From Myroides odoratimimus (GTDB taxonomy: Bacteria; Bacteroidota; Bacteroidia; Flavobacteriales; Flavobacteriaceae), in NCBI RefSeq assembly GCF_030326305.1, contig NZ_JACAKB010000006.1:36284-100283 (forward strand): DNA of 64,000 nt. The letters run 5' to 3'. Shown here piece by piece: positions 33,944 to 42,180 of the stretch (position 1 is the first letter of the stretch; each line of letters opens with the position of its first letter). Below the pieces are notes generated by a model. It ran no database searches. It was not told where the DNA came from and worked only from the letters and a program-made list of their open reading frames with translations. Made by a program: the position numbers and the translations under genes.

Positions 33944-36900
33944 TTATTGGTTTACTAAATAATGTAGGGTATTGTGACTTAGGTTATACTGTAGAATAGC
34001 ATCTAAGTAATTCATCTGAATCGCTAGTGCTGTTTCTACGGATTGAATGTATTCTACATAAGAGATATCCCCATTATTATAAGATTTCTTAGCGTGGTCT
34101 TTGATAAGAGCAGCGTTCTTTAAAGCATTTTCTTGATAGTAATCGATCACTTTCTCTTGTGCTTTGATAATGTCAAATTGTTGCTGGACATTTTCTTCTA
34201 ACTGTTTGTGCAGGTATTCTTTTTGCACTGTAGCTTGTTGTATTTCATACTTCATCGCTTTTACCTTAGCGTTTTGACTACCAAAGAAGATAGGTATAGA
34301 AATCCCAATTGTATAACTCGGTACACGCAATTCTTTACCATAAGTGACAGGTAGTCCATTACTCCCTATTACAGTTCCTGAATCAGATTTTATATTATAA
34401 CCTAATGAGAAGTCAGGTAAGAAGTTTGCCTTCTCTAGTTTTCTATTTGCTTCTATTGTTTCGATCTCTTTTTCTGCTAGCTGAATAGTGTTGTTTAAAC
34501 TTAAATCGAAGTCAACGTCCGCCTCGTGTTTGTCATATACAATATCAGTGTTCATAGGGATGAAATCTTCCTCTAGGTTTAATAGAGCTTTAAGTTTAGA
34601 AGTTTCGTTGTCTATCCCTGTTTTATTTTGTGTGATAAGTACTCTTAACTCTTGTTCTTTAGCAGAAGCTACATTACTTTCCATTAGTGTTGTTTCACCT
34701 GTTTCATAACGAAGCTTAGCTGATCTAGAAAAATCCTTTAATAAGTCTGCTTGTTCTTTGAGTAATACTTCTTTTGAAAGTGCATATAATAAGTTTTCCC
34801 AAGCTTGTCTTACTGCATACTCCGTAACATTAATAGTTCCTTGCTGTTGGATAACAGCTGTCTCGTAAGCCTTATTTAGAACAGACTTTTTCTTTCCATA
34901 GGTGAATGGAGAGAAAGATTGAGAAATAGACAAAGTAATGTCTTTTTTCTCTTTAGTGTCTAAATACCCAAAACCTGTTGAGATATCTGTTTTAGCTAGG
35001 TCAAAGTACGTTCCTATCATTTGCTTTTGAGCAATTGTATTATACTCTGCCGCTTTTATTCCTTTATTATTTGCTACGCTTAGTTCTAAAGCCTCTTGTA
35101 ATGTAAGTTTTTTGACTTCTTGTGCTTGTGTACCTATCCCTATTAGTAATAATAGAGTAGAAGCTACTATGGTTTTATTTTTTTTGCCTATTCCCAATCC
35201 TTTTTCTTCATAGTAATAGATAATAGGCAAGACGATTAACGTTAAGATAGTTGCAGAGATTAACCCTCCGATAACTACTGTAGCTAGGGGTTTTTGTACT
35301 TCTGCTCCAGCACTAGTGCTCAGTGCCATTGGTAAGAAACCTAGAGAAGCTACAGCTGCTGTAAGTAATACAGGGCGTAGACGTATTTTAGTTCCTTCTA
35401 TTATTCTTTCATATAAATCCATACCTTCTTTTTTAAGTGAGTTAAACTGACCGATTAGTACGATACCATTTAATACAGCGACTCCGAAAAGTGCGATAAA
35501 TCCAACTCCTGCTGAGATACTAAATGGCATATCTCTAAGCCATAATGCAGCTACTCCACCAATAGCAGAAAGAGGAATAGCAGTAAAGATCATCAAGGAC
35601 TGTTTTACTGATTTAAAAGTAAAGTATAACAACACAAATATTAATGCTAGAGCTACTGGTACAGCTACCATTAATCGGTTTGTTGCTTCCACTAAGTTTT
35701 CAAATTGTCCTCCATAAGTGATAAAGTATCCATCAGGCATATCTAGTTTTTTATCTAAGATGGCTTGAATGTCATTTACCACACTTTTTACATCTCGTTC
35801 ACGAACATTAAATCCTAATACAATACGTCTTTTTCCATCTTCTCTACTGATCTGCTGAGGACCGTCTTCAAAGTCGATATTAGCGATTTGTCCTAATGGA
35901 ATCTGTTGCCCATTCGCTAATGGGATAAACATATTTCTTAGGTTTTCAATATCTTGTCTAGAATTGCTTTCTAAGCGTACGACTAGGTCAAATCTCTTTT
36001 CTCCTTCATAAACTACTCCTGCGGTTTCTCCTGCAAAACCAGCTCTTACGACTTGACTGATTTCAGATATGCTAAGTCCATATAACGCAAGTTTATCTTG
36101 ATTATATTTAATAGATATCTGTGGCAATCCACTTACTCTTTCTAGTTTAGTACTAGCTACACCAGGTACACCTGAGATTAGACCACTTATCTCGTCTCCT
36201 ATACTCGCTAGGCGATCTAGATCATCTCCAAACACTTTAATCGCTACATCACTTCTTACTCCGGTCATTAGTTCGTTAAAACGCATTTGGATAGGTTGAG
36301 AGAACTCTGTCGTTACTCCTGGTATTTCTTCTAGCGCTTCTTCCATTAGAGAAATAAGTTCCTCTTTGGTTTTAGCTGATGTCCATTCTTTTTTCTCTTT
36401 TAAAATAATAATCATATCGGCAGCTTCCATAGGCATTGGGTCTGTAGGAATCTCAGCACTCCCTATTTTTGAAATCACCATTTTTACCTCAGGGAAGCGC
36501 TCCATTAGAATCTGTTCTGCCTTAGTCGTAGTTTCTATTTCTTGAGATAATGAACTACCAGATGAAATGATAATATGTGTAGCTAAATCTCCTTCGTCTA
36601 GAGTAGGAATAAACTCTCCTCCCATACGACCGAAGACAAATAAAGCAATGGCAAATAATCCAAATGCAATAGCTAGAACAATTCTTTTTATTTTAAAAGC
36701 ACCTTCTAATAGAGGTTTATACCAACTGTATAGTTTGTCTATAATCTTATCACTAAAGTTCGGTTTTTCTTTTCCTGCTTTCTTTGATAAGAATAACGAA
36801 GAGGCCATAGGTACATAAGTAAGCGATAAGATAAATGCTCCTAGAATAGCAAATGACACCGTCATGGCCATAGGGCCAAACATTTTTCCTTCAATACCTG

Positions 36901-38293
36901 TTAGTGCTAAAATAGGTAAGTACACAATCAAGATAATAATTTCACCGAATGAAGCACTTGTTCTTATTTTAGACGAAGCAGTATATACTTCATTGTTCAT
37001 TTCGTCTTGGGTGAGCACTCTATTTTTTCCAGCGTGGAGTCGATGTACGATGGCTTCTACAATAATAACTGCACCATCGACTATTAATCCGAAATCAATC
37101 GCTCCTAAACTCATTAAGTTACCACTTACTCCGAATAACTTCATCATAGAGATAGCAAATAATAAAGCCAATGGAATAACAGAAGCTACGATTAGCCCTG
37201 CTCTCCAGTTTCCTAAAAGCAATACTAGTACAAATACGACAATCAGAGCTCCTTCGATAAGGTTTGTTTGTATTGTGCTAACTGTCTTATCTATTAATTT
37301 AGTTCTATCTATAAAAGGTTCTATTGCTACCCCTTCAGGTAGTGTTTTTTCTATTTGAGTGATTCTTTCTTTTACCGCTTTGACCACTTCTTGTGTATTG
37401 GCATCTTTGAGCATCATCACCATACCACTCACATCTTCACCTTTTCCGTCTTTAGTCACAGCTCCATATCGAATACTGCTCCCGATGCGTACTTCTGCAA
37501 CATCGCGGATAAGTACAGGAGTACCATTATTATTTTTAACTACGATGCGTTCGATGTCTTCTATGCTTTTCACCATACCTACACTTCGGATGAAGTAAGC
37601 ATAAGGTTTTTTGTCTATGTAAGCACCTCCCGTATTCTCGTTATTGGCTTCAAGTGCGTTAAATATTTCAAGAATAGAGGTATTCATGCTATTTAGCAAG
37701 TCTGGTTTTACCGCTATTTCGTATTGTTTTAATTGACCTCCTAGAGTATTTACTTCAGCTACACCTTTTACACCTACCAGTTGTGGTTTGATAATCCAGT
37801 CTTGTATAGTACGCAGATCCATACTATTATAGTTGTTTTCATAGCCTTCTTTAGGATATACCACATATTGATATATTTCACCTAGTCCTGTACTCACAGG
37901 AGCTAGTTCTGGTGTTCCTACTCCTTTAGGAATTACTTCTTCAGCTGTTTTTAATTTTTCAGATATTTGATTACGAGCCCAGTATATATCTGTGTCTTCT
38001 GTAAATACTACAGTGATCACACTTAGTCCAAACCTACTGATAGAGCGAAGTTCTGTTATATTAGGAATAGGCTTTACAGCCTGCTCGATAGGATAGGTTA
38101 TGAATTGTTCCACTTCTTGTGTTGCTAGTGTAGGAGAACTAGTGATAATTTGAACTTGATTATTGGTTATATCAGGTTGAGTATCCATAGGCAAATTCAT
38201 CACAGAATAAGTGCCAAGAGTGATTAACCCTAAAACAAATAGTCCCACGATAAACTTGTTACGGATACTAAAATGTATGATTTTATCTAACAT
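33944..38293 (-). CDS. Heavy-metal RND transporter fused to TolC-type outer-membrane factor
   Basis: The 1449-residue protein is a natural fusion. Residues ~1-1035 are a CusA/CzcA pump: N-terminus FSIRNKFIVGLFVLGLITLG, NLPMDTQPDITNNQVQIITSSPTLA, IDFGLIVDGAVIIVEAIVHRL in TM4 with the proton-relay acidic residues, and SSGSSLSQEIETT in the porter domain. After TM12 a new hydrophobic signal-like stretch (TIVASTLLLLIGIGTQAQ, ending ~1057) leads into residues ~1058-1449, an OEP/TolC domain (KLTLQEALELSVANNKGIKA ... YNNGDISYVEYIQSVETAL). Such CusA-TolC fusions are known in Bacteroidetes. The signal-like joint suggests processing or re-export of the TolC part. Metal probably Zn/Co/Cd or Cu. Confidence 0.92.
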   Translation of the reverse strand: MLDKIIHFSIRNKFIVGLFVLGLITLGTYSVMNLPMDTQPDITNNQVQIITSSPTLATQEVEQFITYPIEQAVKPIPNITELRSISRFGLSVITVVFTEDTDIYWARNQISEKLKTAEEVIPKGVGTPELAPVSTGLGEIYQYVVYPKEGYENNYNSMDLRTIQDWIIKPQLVGVKGVAEVNTLGGQLKQYEIAVKPDLLNSMNTSILEIFNALEANNENTGGAYIDKKPYAYFIRSVGMVKSIEDIERIVVKNNNGTPVLIRDVAEVRIGSSIRYGAVTKDGKGEDVSGMVMMLKDANTQEVVKAVKERITQIEKTLPEGVAIEPFIDRTKLIDKTVSTIQTNLIEGALIVVFVLVLLLGNWRAGLIVASVIPLALLFAISMMKLFGVSGNLMSLGAIDFGLIVDGAVIIVEAIVHRLHAGKNRVLTQDEMNNEVYTASSKIRTSASFGEIIILIVYLPILALTGIEGKMFGPMAMTVSFAILGAFILSLTYVPMASSLFLSKKAGKEKPNFSDKIIDKLYSWYKPLLEGAFKIKRIVLAIAFGLFAIALFVFGRMGGEFIPTLDEGDLATHIIISSGSSLSQEIETTTKAEQILMERFPEVKMVISKIGSAEIPTDPMPMEAADMIIILKEKKEWTSAKTKEELISLMEEALEEIPGVTTEFSQPIQMRFNELMTGVRSDVAIKVFGDDLDRLASIGDEISGLISGVPGVASTKLERVSGLPQISIKYNQDKLALYGLSISEISQVVRAGFAGETAGVVYEGEKRFDLVVRLESNSRQDIENLRNMFIPLANGQQIPLGQIANIDFEDGPQQISREDGKRRIVLGFNVRERDVKSVVNDIQAILDKKLDMPDGYFITYGGQFENLVEATNRLMVAVPVALALIFVLLYFTFKSVKQSLMIFTAIPLSAIGGVAALWLRDMPFSISAGVGFIALFGVAVLNGIVLIGQFNSLKKEGMDLYERIIEGTKIRLRPVLLTAAVASLGFLPMALSTSAGAEVQKPLATVVIGGLISATILTLIVLPIIYYYEEKGLGIGKKNKTIVASTLLLLIGIGTQAQEVKKLTLQEALELSVANNKGIKAAEYNTIAQKQMIGTYFDLAKTDISTGFGYLDTKEKKDITLSISQSFSPFTYGKKKSVLNKAYETAVIQQQGTINVTEYAVRQAWENLLYALSKEVLLKEQADLLKDFSRSAKLRYETGETTLMESNVASAKEQELRVLITQNKTGIDNETSKLKALLNLEEDFIPMNTDIVYDKHEADVDFDLSLNNTIQLAEKEIETIEANRKLEKANFLPDFSLGYNIKSDSGTVIGSNGLPVTYGKELRVPSYTIGISIPIFFGSQNAKVKAMKYEIQQATVQKEYLHKQLEENVQQQFDIIKAQEKVIDYYQENALKNAALIKDHAKKSYNNGDISYVEYIQSVETALAIQMNYLDAILQYNLSHNTLHYLVNQ

Positions 38294-38373
38294 GATAGTA
38301 TTAGTATTAAATGTAAATAAGTGTGTTTGACTTCTATTAACGAAAGGTTAGAGAAGTTAAGTCTATGAAGTAA

Positions 38374-38715
38374 TTATGCCACTATCTTAGGTGGTTGCCA
38401 GATAGGGTATTCCATCTTAATCACAGAATCTTTGTGATTAATAGGATCTTTGTGATTGTCTTTTGACGGTAGAAGCTCTATTACATCTATCACTTCTGCA
38501 AGGGTTAAAGACACTGCACAGCAAGAACAGCTACACAGAGGCGAACATGCATCGTGATCTATGTCTAGATCAGTTTGTGCAACTGAAGTTAAATGAATAG
38601 ACTCCGTATTCTGAGACATAGGTACAGCAGCATAACTATCCGCACATGGATAGAAACTTATCGCTAAGAATATTAGCGATAGGAATAAGTTTAATATGCT
38701 TTTGAACTGTTTCAT
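38374..38715 (-). CDS. Small exported Cys/His protein at head of metal efflux operon (DUF6660-like)
   Basis: From ATG 38715 the product is 113 residues: a signal peptide (MKQFKSILNLFLSLIFLAIS, cleaved near SYA), then DLDIDHDACSPLCSCSCCAV with five clustered cysteines next to His/Asp, and a C-terminal YPIWQPPKIVA. This layout matches a Bacteroidetes family (DUF6660, tentative) found before CusA-type genes. The cluster could bind metal in the periplasm (inference). The gene lies 80 bp upstream of the RND gene on the same strand and is probably its first operon gene. A longer frame from 38754 is possible. Confidence 0.65.
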   Translation of the reverse strand: MKQFKSILNLFLSLIFLAISFYPCADSYAAVPMSQNTESIHLTSVAQTDLDIDHDACSPLCSCSCCAVSLTLAEVIDVIELLPSKDNHKDPINHKDSVIKMEYPIWQPPKIVA

Positions 38716-38719
38716 AAGA

Positions 38720-38727
38720 CAAATATA
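38720..38727 (-). promoter_or_regulatory. -7 element very close to the efflux operon start
   Basis: TATATTTG on the minus strand fits TAnnTTTG but ends only 5 bases before ATG 38715. Either the mRNA is nearly leaderless or the upstream ATG 38754 is used with another promoter. Confidence 0.4.
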
Positions 38728-38754
38728 GTAGAAAGAGATGAAATGATAAAACAT

Positions 38755-38787
38755 AAGCTATGTCTTTGCAACAGTGTTGCATAGCTT
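38755..38787. promoter_or_regulatory. Palindromic operator candidate upstream of metal efflux operon
   Basis: Core TGCAACA-G-TGTTGCA (38767-38781) is a perfect 7-bp inverted repeat, nested in outer arms AAGCTATG (38755-38762) and CATAGCTT (38780-38787). It lies 40-72 bases upstream of the first efflux gene, a place for a metal-responsive repressor or activator. No regulator gene is adjacent. Confidence 0.5.
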
Positions 38788-38872
38788 AATGTGGTAGTGG
38801 TAGATTAGTAAGACTATTTTTTTATAGTACAACAGCCTTTGTTTTATAAGAATGGCTTGTGTTATTCAGACT

Positions 38873-38880
38873 TATATTTG
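38873..38880 (+). promoter_or_regulatory. -7 element for aldehyde dehydrogenase
   Basis: TATATTTG at 38873-38880 fits TAnnTTTG, about 93 bases before ATG 38974, leaving a long leader. No clear -33 element at proper distance. Confidence 0.4.
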
Positions 38881-38973
38881 TTATATTTTCTTCAGTATTA
38901 GGTTTTTAACATAAGTTTTTAAGTGTTTCATTTTCAATTAAGTAAATTAGTATGAACTTAAAAAAATATAATT

Positions 38974-40374
38974 ATGAATACACAGATAAAATCAAGTATT
39001 AAAACAATTAACCCAACTACAGGAAAAGAAGAAAAAGTATATCCTGTTATGTCATCTGAAGAAATAGATAAGATCTTAGCTAAAGCGGATAAGACCTTTC
39101 TAACATGGGGCAAAACAACGATAAAAGAAAGAGCAGCTATTATTCATAAAGTAGCGGAAACTTTCAGAGCACGTAAGGAAGAATTAGGAGCTTTAATCAC
39201 TCGTGAGATGGGTAAACTACACAGTGAAGGGATAGGAGAAGTATTATTATGTGCAGACATTTTTGACTTCTATGCTACTAATGCAGAAACCTTATTAGCA
39301 GATGAAAAGATAAACACTCCACACGGAGAAGCATTTATCAGTAAAGAACCTATAGGGACTATTCTTAGTGTACAGCCATGGAACTTCCCATTCTACCAGA
39401 TTACTCGTTCTGCTGCTCCTAATCTTATGGCAGGAAATACGATGGTGTTAAAACACGCTTCTAATATCCCTCAGTGTGCAGAGATTATGGAAGTGATCTT
39501 TAAAGAATGTGGTCTGCCTGATGGAGTATATACTAATTTATTTGTACCAGGAGCATCTATAGAAGCAATTATCGGTGATCCTAGAGTGAAAGCTGTAGCA
39601 TTTACAGGAAGTGAGCCTGCAGGATCAAGTGTAGCAGCAGCAGTAGGTAAACATATTAAGAAAACGACATTAGAGTTAGGCGGTAGTGATGCTTTTGTAG
39701 TACTAGATGATGCAGATCTTAAGAAAGCAATTAAGGGTGCTGTAGAAGGTCGACTATGGAATGCAGGTCAAGTATGTGTATCGCCTAAACGTCTTATAGT
39801 AGATAAGAAATTAGCGAAAGCATTTATTGAGGGAGTGACAGAACAAGTGAAAAAAGTGAAAGTAGGGGATCCTATGTCAGCTGATACTCAGTTAGCACCT
39901 CTAAGCAGTGAAAAGGCTAGAGAAGATGTATTAAAACAAGTAAAGAAAGCTGTAGAACAAGGCGCTAAGTTAGTCTATGGTGGGAATAAACTAGACAGAG
40001 AAGGATGGTTTATGGAACCAACTATTCTAACAGGTATCAAGAAAGGTATGGATGCTTATAGCGAAGAGATATTCGGCCCTGTATTTATGATTTATGAAGT
40101 AGAGAATGAGGCAGAGGCTATCGCATTAGCTAATGATACAGATTATGGATTAGGTGGTAGTGTGTTCACAGAGAATAAAGAAAGAGGAGTGAAGGTCGCT
40201 CGTCAGATTGCTACCGGAATGGTGTATATCAACCATGTGACAGGTATCTCACCTGAACTACCTTTCGGTGGTACGAAGAAGTCAGGGTATGGTAGAGAAC
40301 AAGCGAAATACGGTATCCATGAATTCGTCAATGAGAAATTGATCAGAGTAACTGATATAGATAAAGCTTATTAG
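38974..40374 (+). CDS. NAD(P)-dependent succinate-semialdehyde dehydrogenase-type aldehyde dehydrogenase
   Basis: The 466-residue ALDH has catalytic Cys268 (NAGQVCVSPKR) and general base Glu234 (LELGGSDAF), the cofactor motif FTGSEPAGSSV, and PWNFPFYQITRSAAPNLMAGN. Sequence SKEPIGTILSVQPWNFPFYQ and length fit the succinate-semialdehyde dehydrogenase (GabD/Sad) group, which oxidises succinic semialdehyde to succinate; other short aldehydes are possible. It stands alone with its own promoter and terminator. No GABA transaminase is near. Confidence 0.82.
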   Translation: MNTQIKSSIKTINPTTGKEEKVYPVMSSEEIDKILAKADKTFLTWGKTTIKERAAIIHKVAETFRARKEELGALITREMGKLHSEGIGEVLLCADIFDFYATNAETLLADEKINTPHGEAFISKEPIGTILSVQPWNFPFYQITRSAAPNLMAGNTMVLKHASNIPQCAEIMEVIFKECGLPDGVYTNLFVPGASIEAIIGDPRVKAVAFTGSEPAGSSVAAAVGKHIKKTTLELGGSDAFVVLDDADLKKAIKGAVEGRLWNAGQVCVSPKRLIVDKKLAKAFIEGVTEQVKKVKVGDPMSADTQLAPLSSEKAREDVLKQVKKAVEQGAKLVYGGNKLDREGWFMEPTILTGIKKGMDAYSEEIFGPVFMIYEVENEAEAIALANDTDYGLGGSVFTENKERGVKVARQIATGMVYINHVTGISPELPFGGTKKSGYGREQAKYGIHEFVNEKLIRVTDIDKAY

Positions 40375-40403
40375 TAGTAATAAGTACTTTTAATTGTTTA
40401 AGT

Positions 40404-40435
40404 GGAGGGTGTTCTTTATAGAACATCCTCTTTTT
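40404..40435 (+). terminator. Terminator after aldehyde dehydrogenase
   Basis: Stem GAGGGTGTTC / GAACATCCTC (one G-T pair) with a short AT-rich loop and T-run, 30 bp after the stop. Confidence 0.85.
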
Positions 40436-40521
40436 ATTGGTTAATAAATTTATACCATCAAAGAACATGGTATTTTAAAAGAATATATCCTCTGCTAAAT
40501 ACTGTGTATAATTACTAGTGT

Positions 40522-40602
40522 GATGTTTCGTTTCACTCAACATGACATACTGTGTGGTTAGTTAATCCACTCACTATGTCTTTCTGAGCGTAGCGAAGAA
40601 TC
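40522..40602. repeat. REP-like imperfect inverted repeat
   Basis: Arms of 36 bases (40522-40557 and 40567-40602) with 9-base loop pair at about 26 of 36 positions. The inner part GACATACTGTGTGG / CCACTCACTATGTC pairs at 12 of 14. The right end holds TTTCTGAGCGTAGCGAAGAA, a sequence style met repeatedly in Bacteroidetes intergenic DNA. It lies 80 bp upstream of the GIY-YIG gene. Together with the terminator it fills most of the 40375-40682 gap. Confidence 0.6.
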
Positions 40603-40682
40603 CCATTATATTAGTTCTGTATAATTAATTAAATTATTGTTGAACGGCATTGATTTTGTGCATGCTACTTGAAAAAAGTATT

Positions 40683-41006
40683 ATGTATAAAGATTATAAT
40701 GAAAATAGCCCTAATGGATATCATACTTATTATGTGTATATCTTGACAAATAAGTATAGAACTACATTTTACATAGGAGTTACTAATAATCTTACACGCC
40801 GTATAGATGAGCATATCCAATCTGTTAGAACTAAAAAACAAAATTTTACAGCTAGGTATAAGCTTACAGATTTAGTCTATTTTGAAAAGTATACTTGGAT
40901 ATTGAATGCTATTGCTCGTGAAAAGGAATTAAAGGGATGGAAGAGAGAAAGAAAGCTAAATTTAATAAGGTCAGTTAATCCTTTGTTTACTACATTGCTT
41001 CTTTAA
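40683..41006 (+). CDS. Single-domain GIY-YIG nuclease family protein
   Basis: A 107-residue protein consisting of one GIY-YIG domain: YYVYILTN (GIY position), FYIGVTNNLTRRIDEH (YIG, with catalytic-type Arg in LTRR) and the late Glu in AREKELKGWKRERK. Relatives are the UPF0213/YhbQ group. They are presumed endonucleases; substrates unknown. ATG 40683 is chosen; earlier starts (TTG 40650, ATG 40662) are less likely because they add non-conserved residues. The REP-like element 80 bp upstream suggests an association similar to REP/RAYT transposase pairs (inference). Confidence 0.85.
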   Translation: MYKDYNENSPNGYHTYYVYILTNKYRTTFYIGVTNNLTRRIDEHIQSVRTKKQNFTARYKLTDLVYFEKYTWILNAIAREKELKGWKRERKLNLIRSVNPLFTTLLL

Positions 41007-41158
41007 TTTATTAGCTATATTCTTCTTAATATTGCTAAGAATGCTATTTTGAACGCTTTTTTTGGGAGCAAGTTTTATACTTTAGGAGAGATATTTTACA
41101 GTCAAACATTTAACTGTAATAGTATTTTACTATGTTATTCATTGAAGTTCTGTATGTT

Positions 41159-41178
41159 AGACGCAAAGTATTGCGTCT
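41159..41178. repeat. Short inverted repeat AGACGCAA/TTGCGTCT
   Basis: Perfect 8-bp arms AGACGCAA (41159-41166) and TTGCGTCT (41171-41178) with loop AGTA, in the gap between the GIY-YIG gene and arsR. It resembles GTAGAGACGC-type intergenic repeats known from cyanobacteria and Bacteroidetes. No T-run follows, so it is not a typical terminator. Confidence 0.5.
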
Positions 41179-41261
41179 CTACAGGATATTGATTGCATAT
41201 ATATTACCTCTAAATAGAAAATGGTTTATGTAATTAAAATATTTTGCTATTTCAATAATGT

Positions 41262-41277
41262 ATCGTAATATTGCGAT
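41262..41277. promoter_or_regulatory. ArsR operator 1 (upstream of arsR)
   Basis: ATCGTAATATTGCGAT, a palindrome with one mismatched pair, 18 bases before ATG 41296. It matches operator 2 at 15 of 16 bases, supporting autoregulation by ArsR. Confidence 0.8.
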
Positions 41278-41295
41278 GTATTAAATGGACAGATT

Positions 41296-41625
41296 ATGGG
41301 AATTACAAAAGCAGAATTGTTTAGCGAGAAAAAGAATCGGTTAGCGAGTATGTTTAAAGTACTAGCGCATCCAGCCAGATTAGCTATTCTTCAGTACATC
41401 ATTAATCAGAAAGCCTGTATCTGTAATGACTTAGTAGAAGAATTAGGTCTTGCACAAGCAACCATATCTCAACATCTGAAAGAGTTAAAAAACAGTGGTC
41501 TTATTAAGGGAAGTATAGAAGGGAAGTCTGTCTGTTATTGTATAGATGATGCTGTATGGAATGAATTTGCTCAAGAATTTGGATTATTCTTTGCACAATC
41601 TATTCAAAATAACGAATGCTGTTAA
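41296..41625 (+). CDS. arsR: ArsR/SmtB-family arsenic-responsive repressor
   Basis: The 109-residue winged HTH repressor has the ArsR recognition region VEELGLAQATISQHLKELKNSGLI. Cys41 and Cys43 (ACICND) sit at the start of the DNA-binding helices as in arsenic/metal-sensing ArsR proteins, and further Cys pairs lie at 80/82 and 108/109 (NECC). As(III) binding to the thiolates would release DNA. A palindromic operator lies just upstream and a second one before the next gene, so it controls itself and the downstream DUF6428-acr3 pair. Confidence 0.92.
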   Translation: MGITKAELFSEKKNRLASMFKVLAHPARLAILQYIINQKACICNDLVEELGLAQATISQHLKELKNSGLIKGSIEGKSVCYCIDDAVWNEFAQEFGLFFAQSIQNNECC

Positions 41626-41646
41626 GGCATTTTTTTAAACTAACGT

Positions 41647-41662
41647 ATCGTAATATTACGAT
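41647..41662. promoter_or_regulatory. ArsR operator 2 (upstream of DUF6428 gene)
   Basis: Perfect 16-bp palindrome ATCGTAATATTACGAT, 28 bases before ATG 41691. Near-identical to operator 1, indicating a second ArsR-controlled promoter inside the operon. Confidence 0.82.
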
Positions 41663-41690
41663 GTAATAATAAGTATTAAAATTTAGAAAT

Positions 41691-42176
41691 ATGAAATTAT
41701 CAGAAGTAAAAAAAGTGTTAGCAACCATGCAAGACGTAGTATTTAAATTAGAAGACGGTAATAGTGTGCCCTCGCATTTTCATATTACAGAAGTAGGTCA
41801 GATTGATAAAAAATTTATTGACTGTGGAGGTACTATTCGACATGAACAGAAAGTAAGTTTCCAGTTGTGGTTAGCTGAGGATTATGATCACCAACTGAAA
41901 GCAGAGAAATTATTGCATATAATAGAGTTGTCAGAGCGTTTGTTATCTATCGTTGATGCTGAAGTAGAAGTAGAATACCAGCAGTCGACTATAGGTAAAT
42001 ATAATCTTGGTTTTGATACAACTAATAAGCACTTTGTATTACAAAATACCTTGACAGCGTGTTTAGCAGAAGATGCATGTGGTATACCTGTATCTAAACC
42101 TAAAGTAGCTCTGTCTTCTTTAAAAGCAGAATCTTGTTGTTCACCTAATAGCGATTGTTGTTCGGATGAGAAATAA
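41691..42176 (+). CDS. DUF6428-like Cys-tailed protein of ars operon
   Basis: The 161-residue soluble protein [23 protein letters not shown]... [25 protein letters not shown] matches a family (DUF6428, recognised by eye) present in many Bacteroidetes ars operons. Its C-terminus is rich in cysteine: [15 protein letters not shown], plus [10 protein letters not shown]. The clustered thiols could bind As(III) and hand it to the exporter (inference). It lies 65 bp after arsR with its own ArsR operator and 4 bp before acr3. Confidence 0.75.
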   Translation: MKLSEVKKVLATMQDVVFKLEDGNSVPSHFHITEVGQIDKKFIDCGGTIRHEQKVSFQLWLAEDYDHQLKAEKLLHIIELSERLLSIVDAEVEVEYQQSTIGKYNLGFDTTNKHFVLQNTLTACLAEDACGIPVSKPKVALSSLKAESCCSPNSDCCSDEK

Positions 42177-42180
42177 AAGG

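Noticed and set aside
36864-37358. 164-residue plus-strand frame within the RND gene
   Set aside because: Antisense shadow of the pump's membrane helices.
38873-38880. -33 partner for the aldehyde dehydrogenase promoter at 38857-38859 (TTG)
   Set aside because: The spacer would be only 13 bases, too short for the usual 17-20.
40544-40580. Terminator for the GIY-YIG region
   Set aside because: It lies upstream of the gene, well after the aldehyde dehydrogenase terminator, and lacks a T-run.
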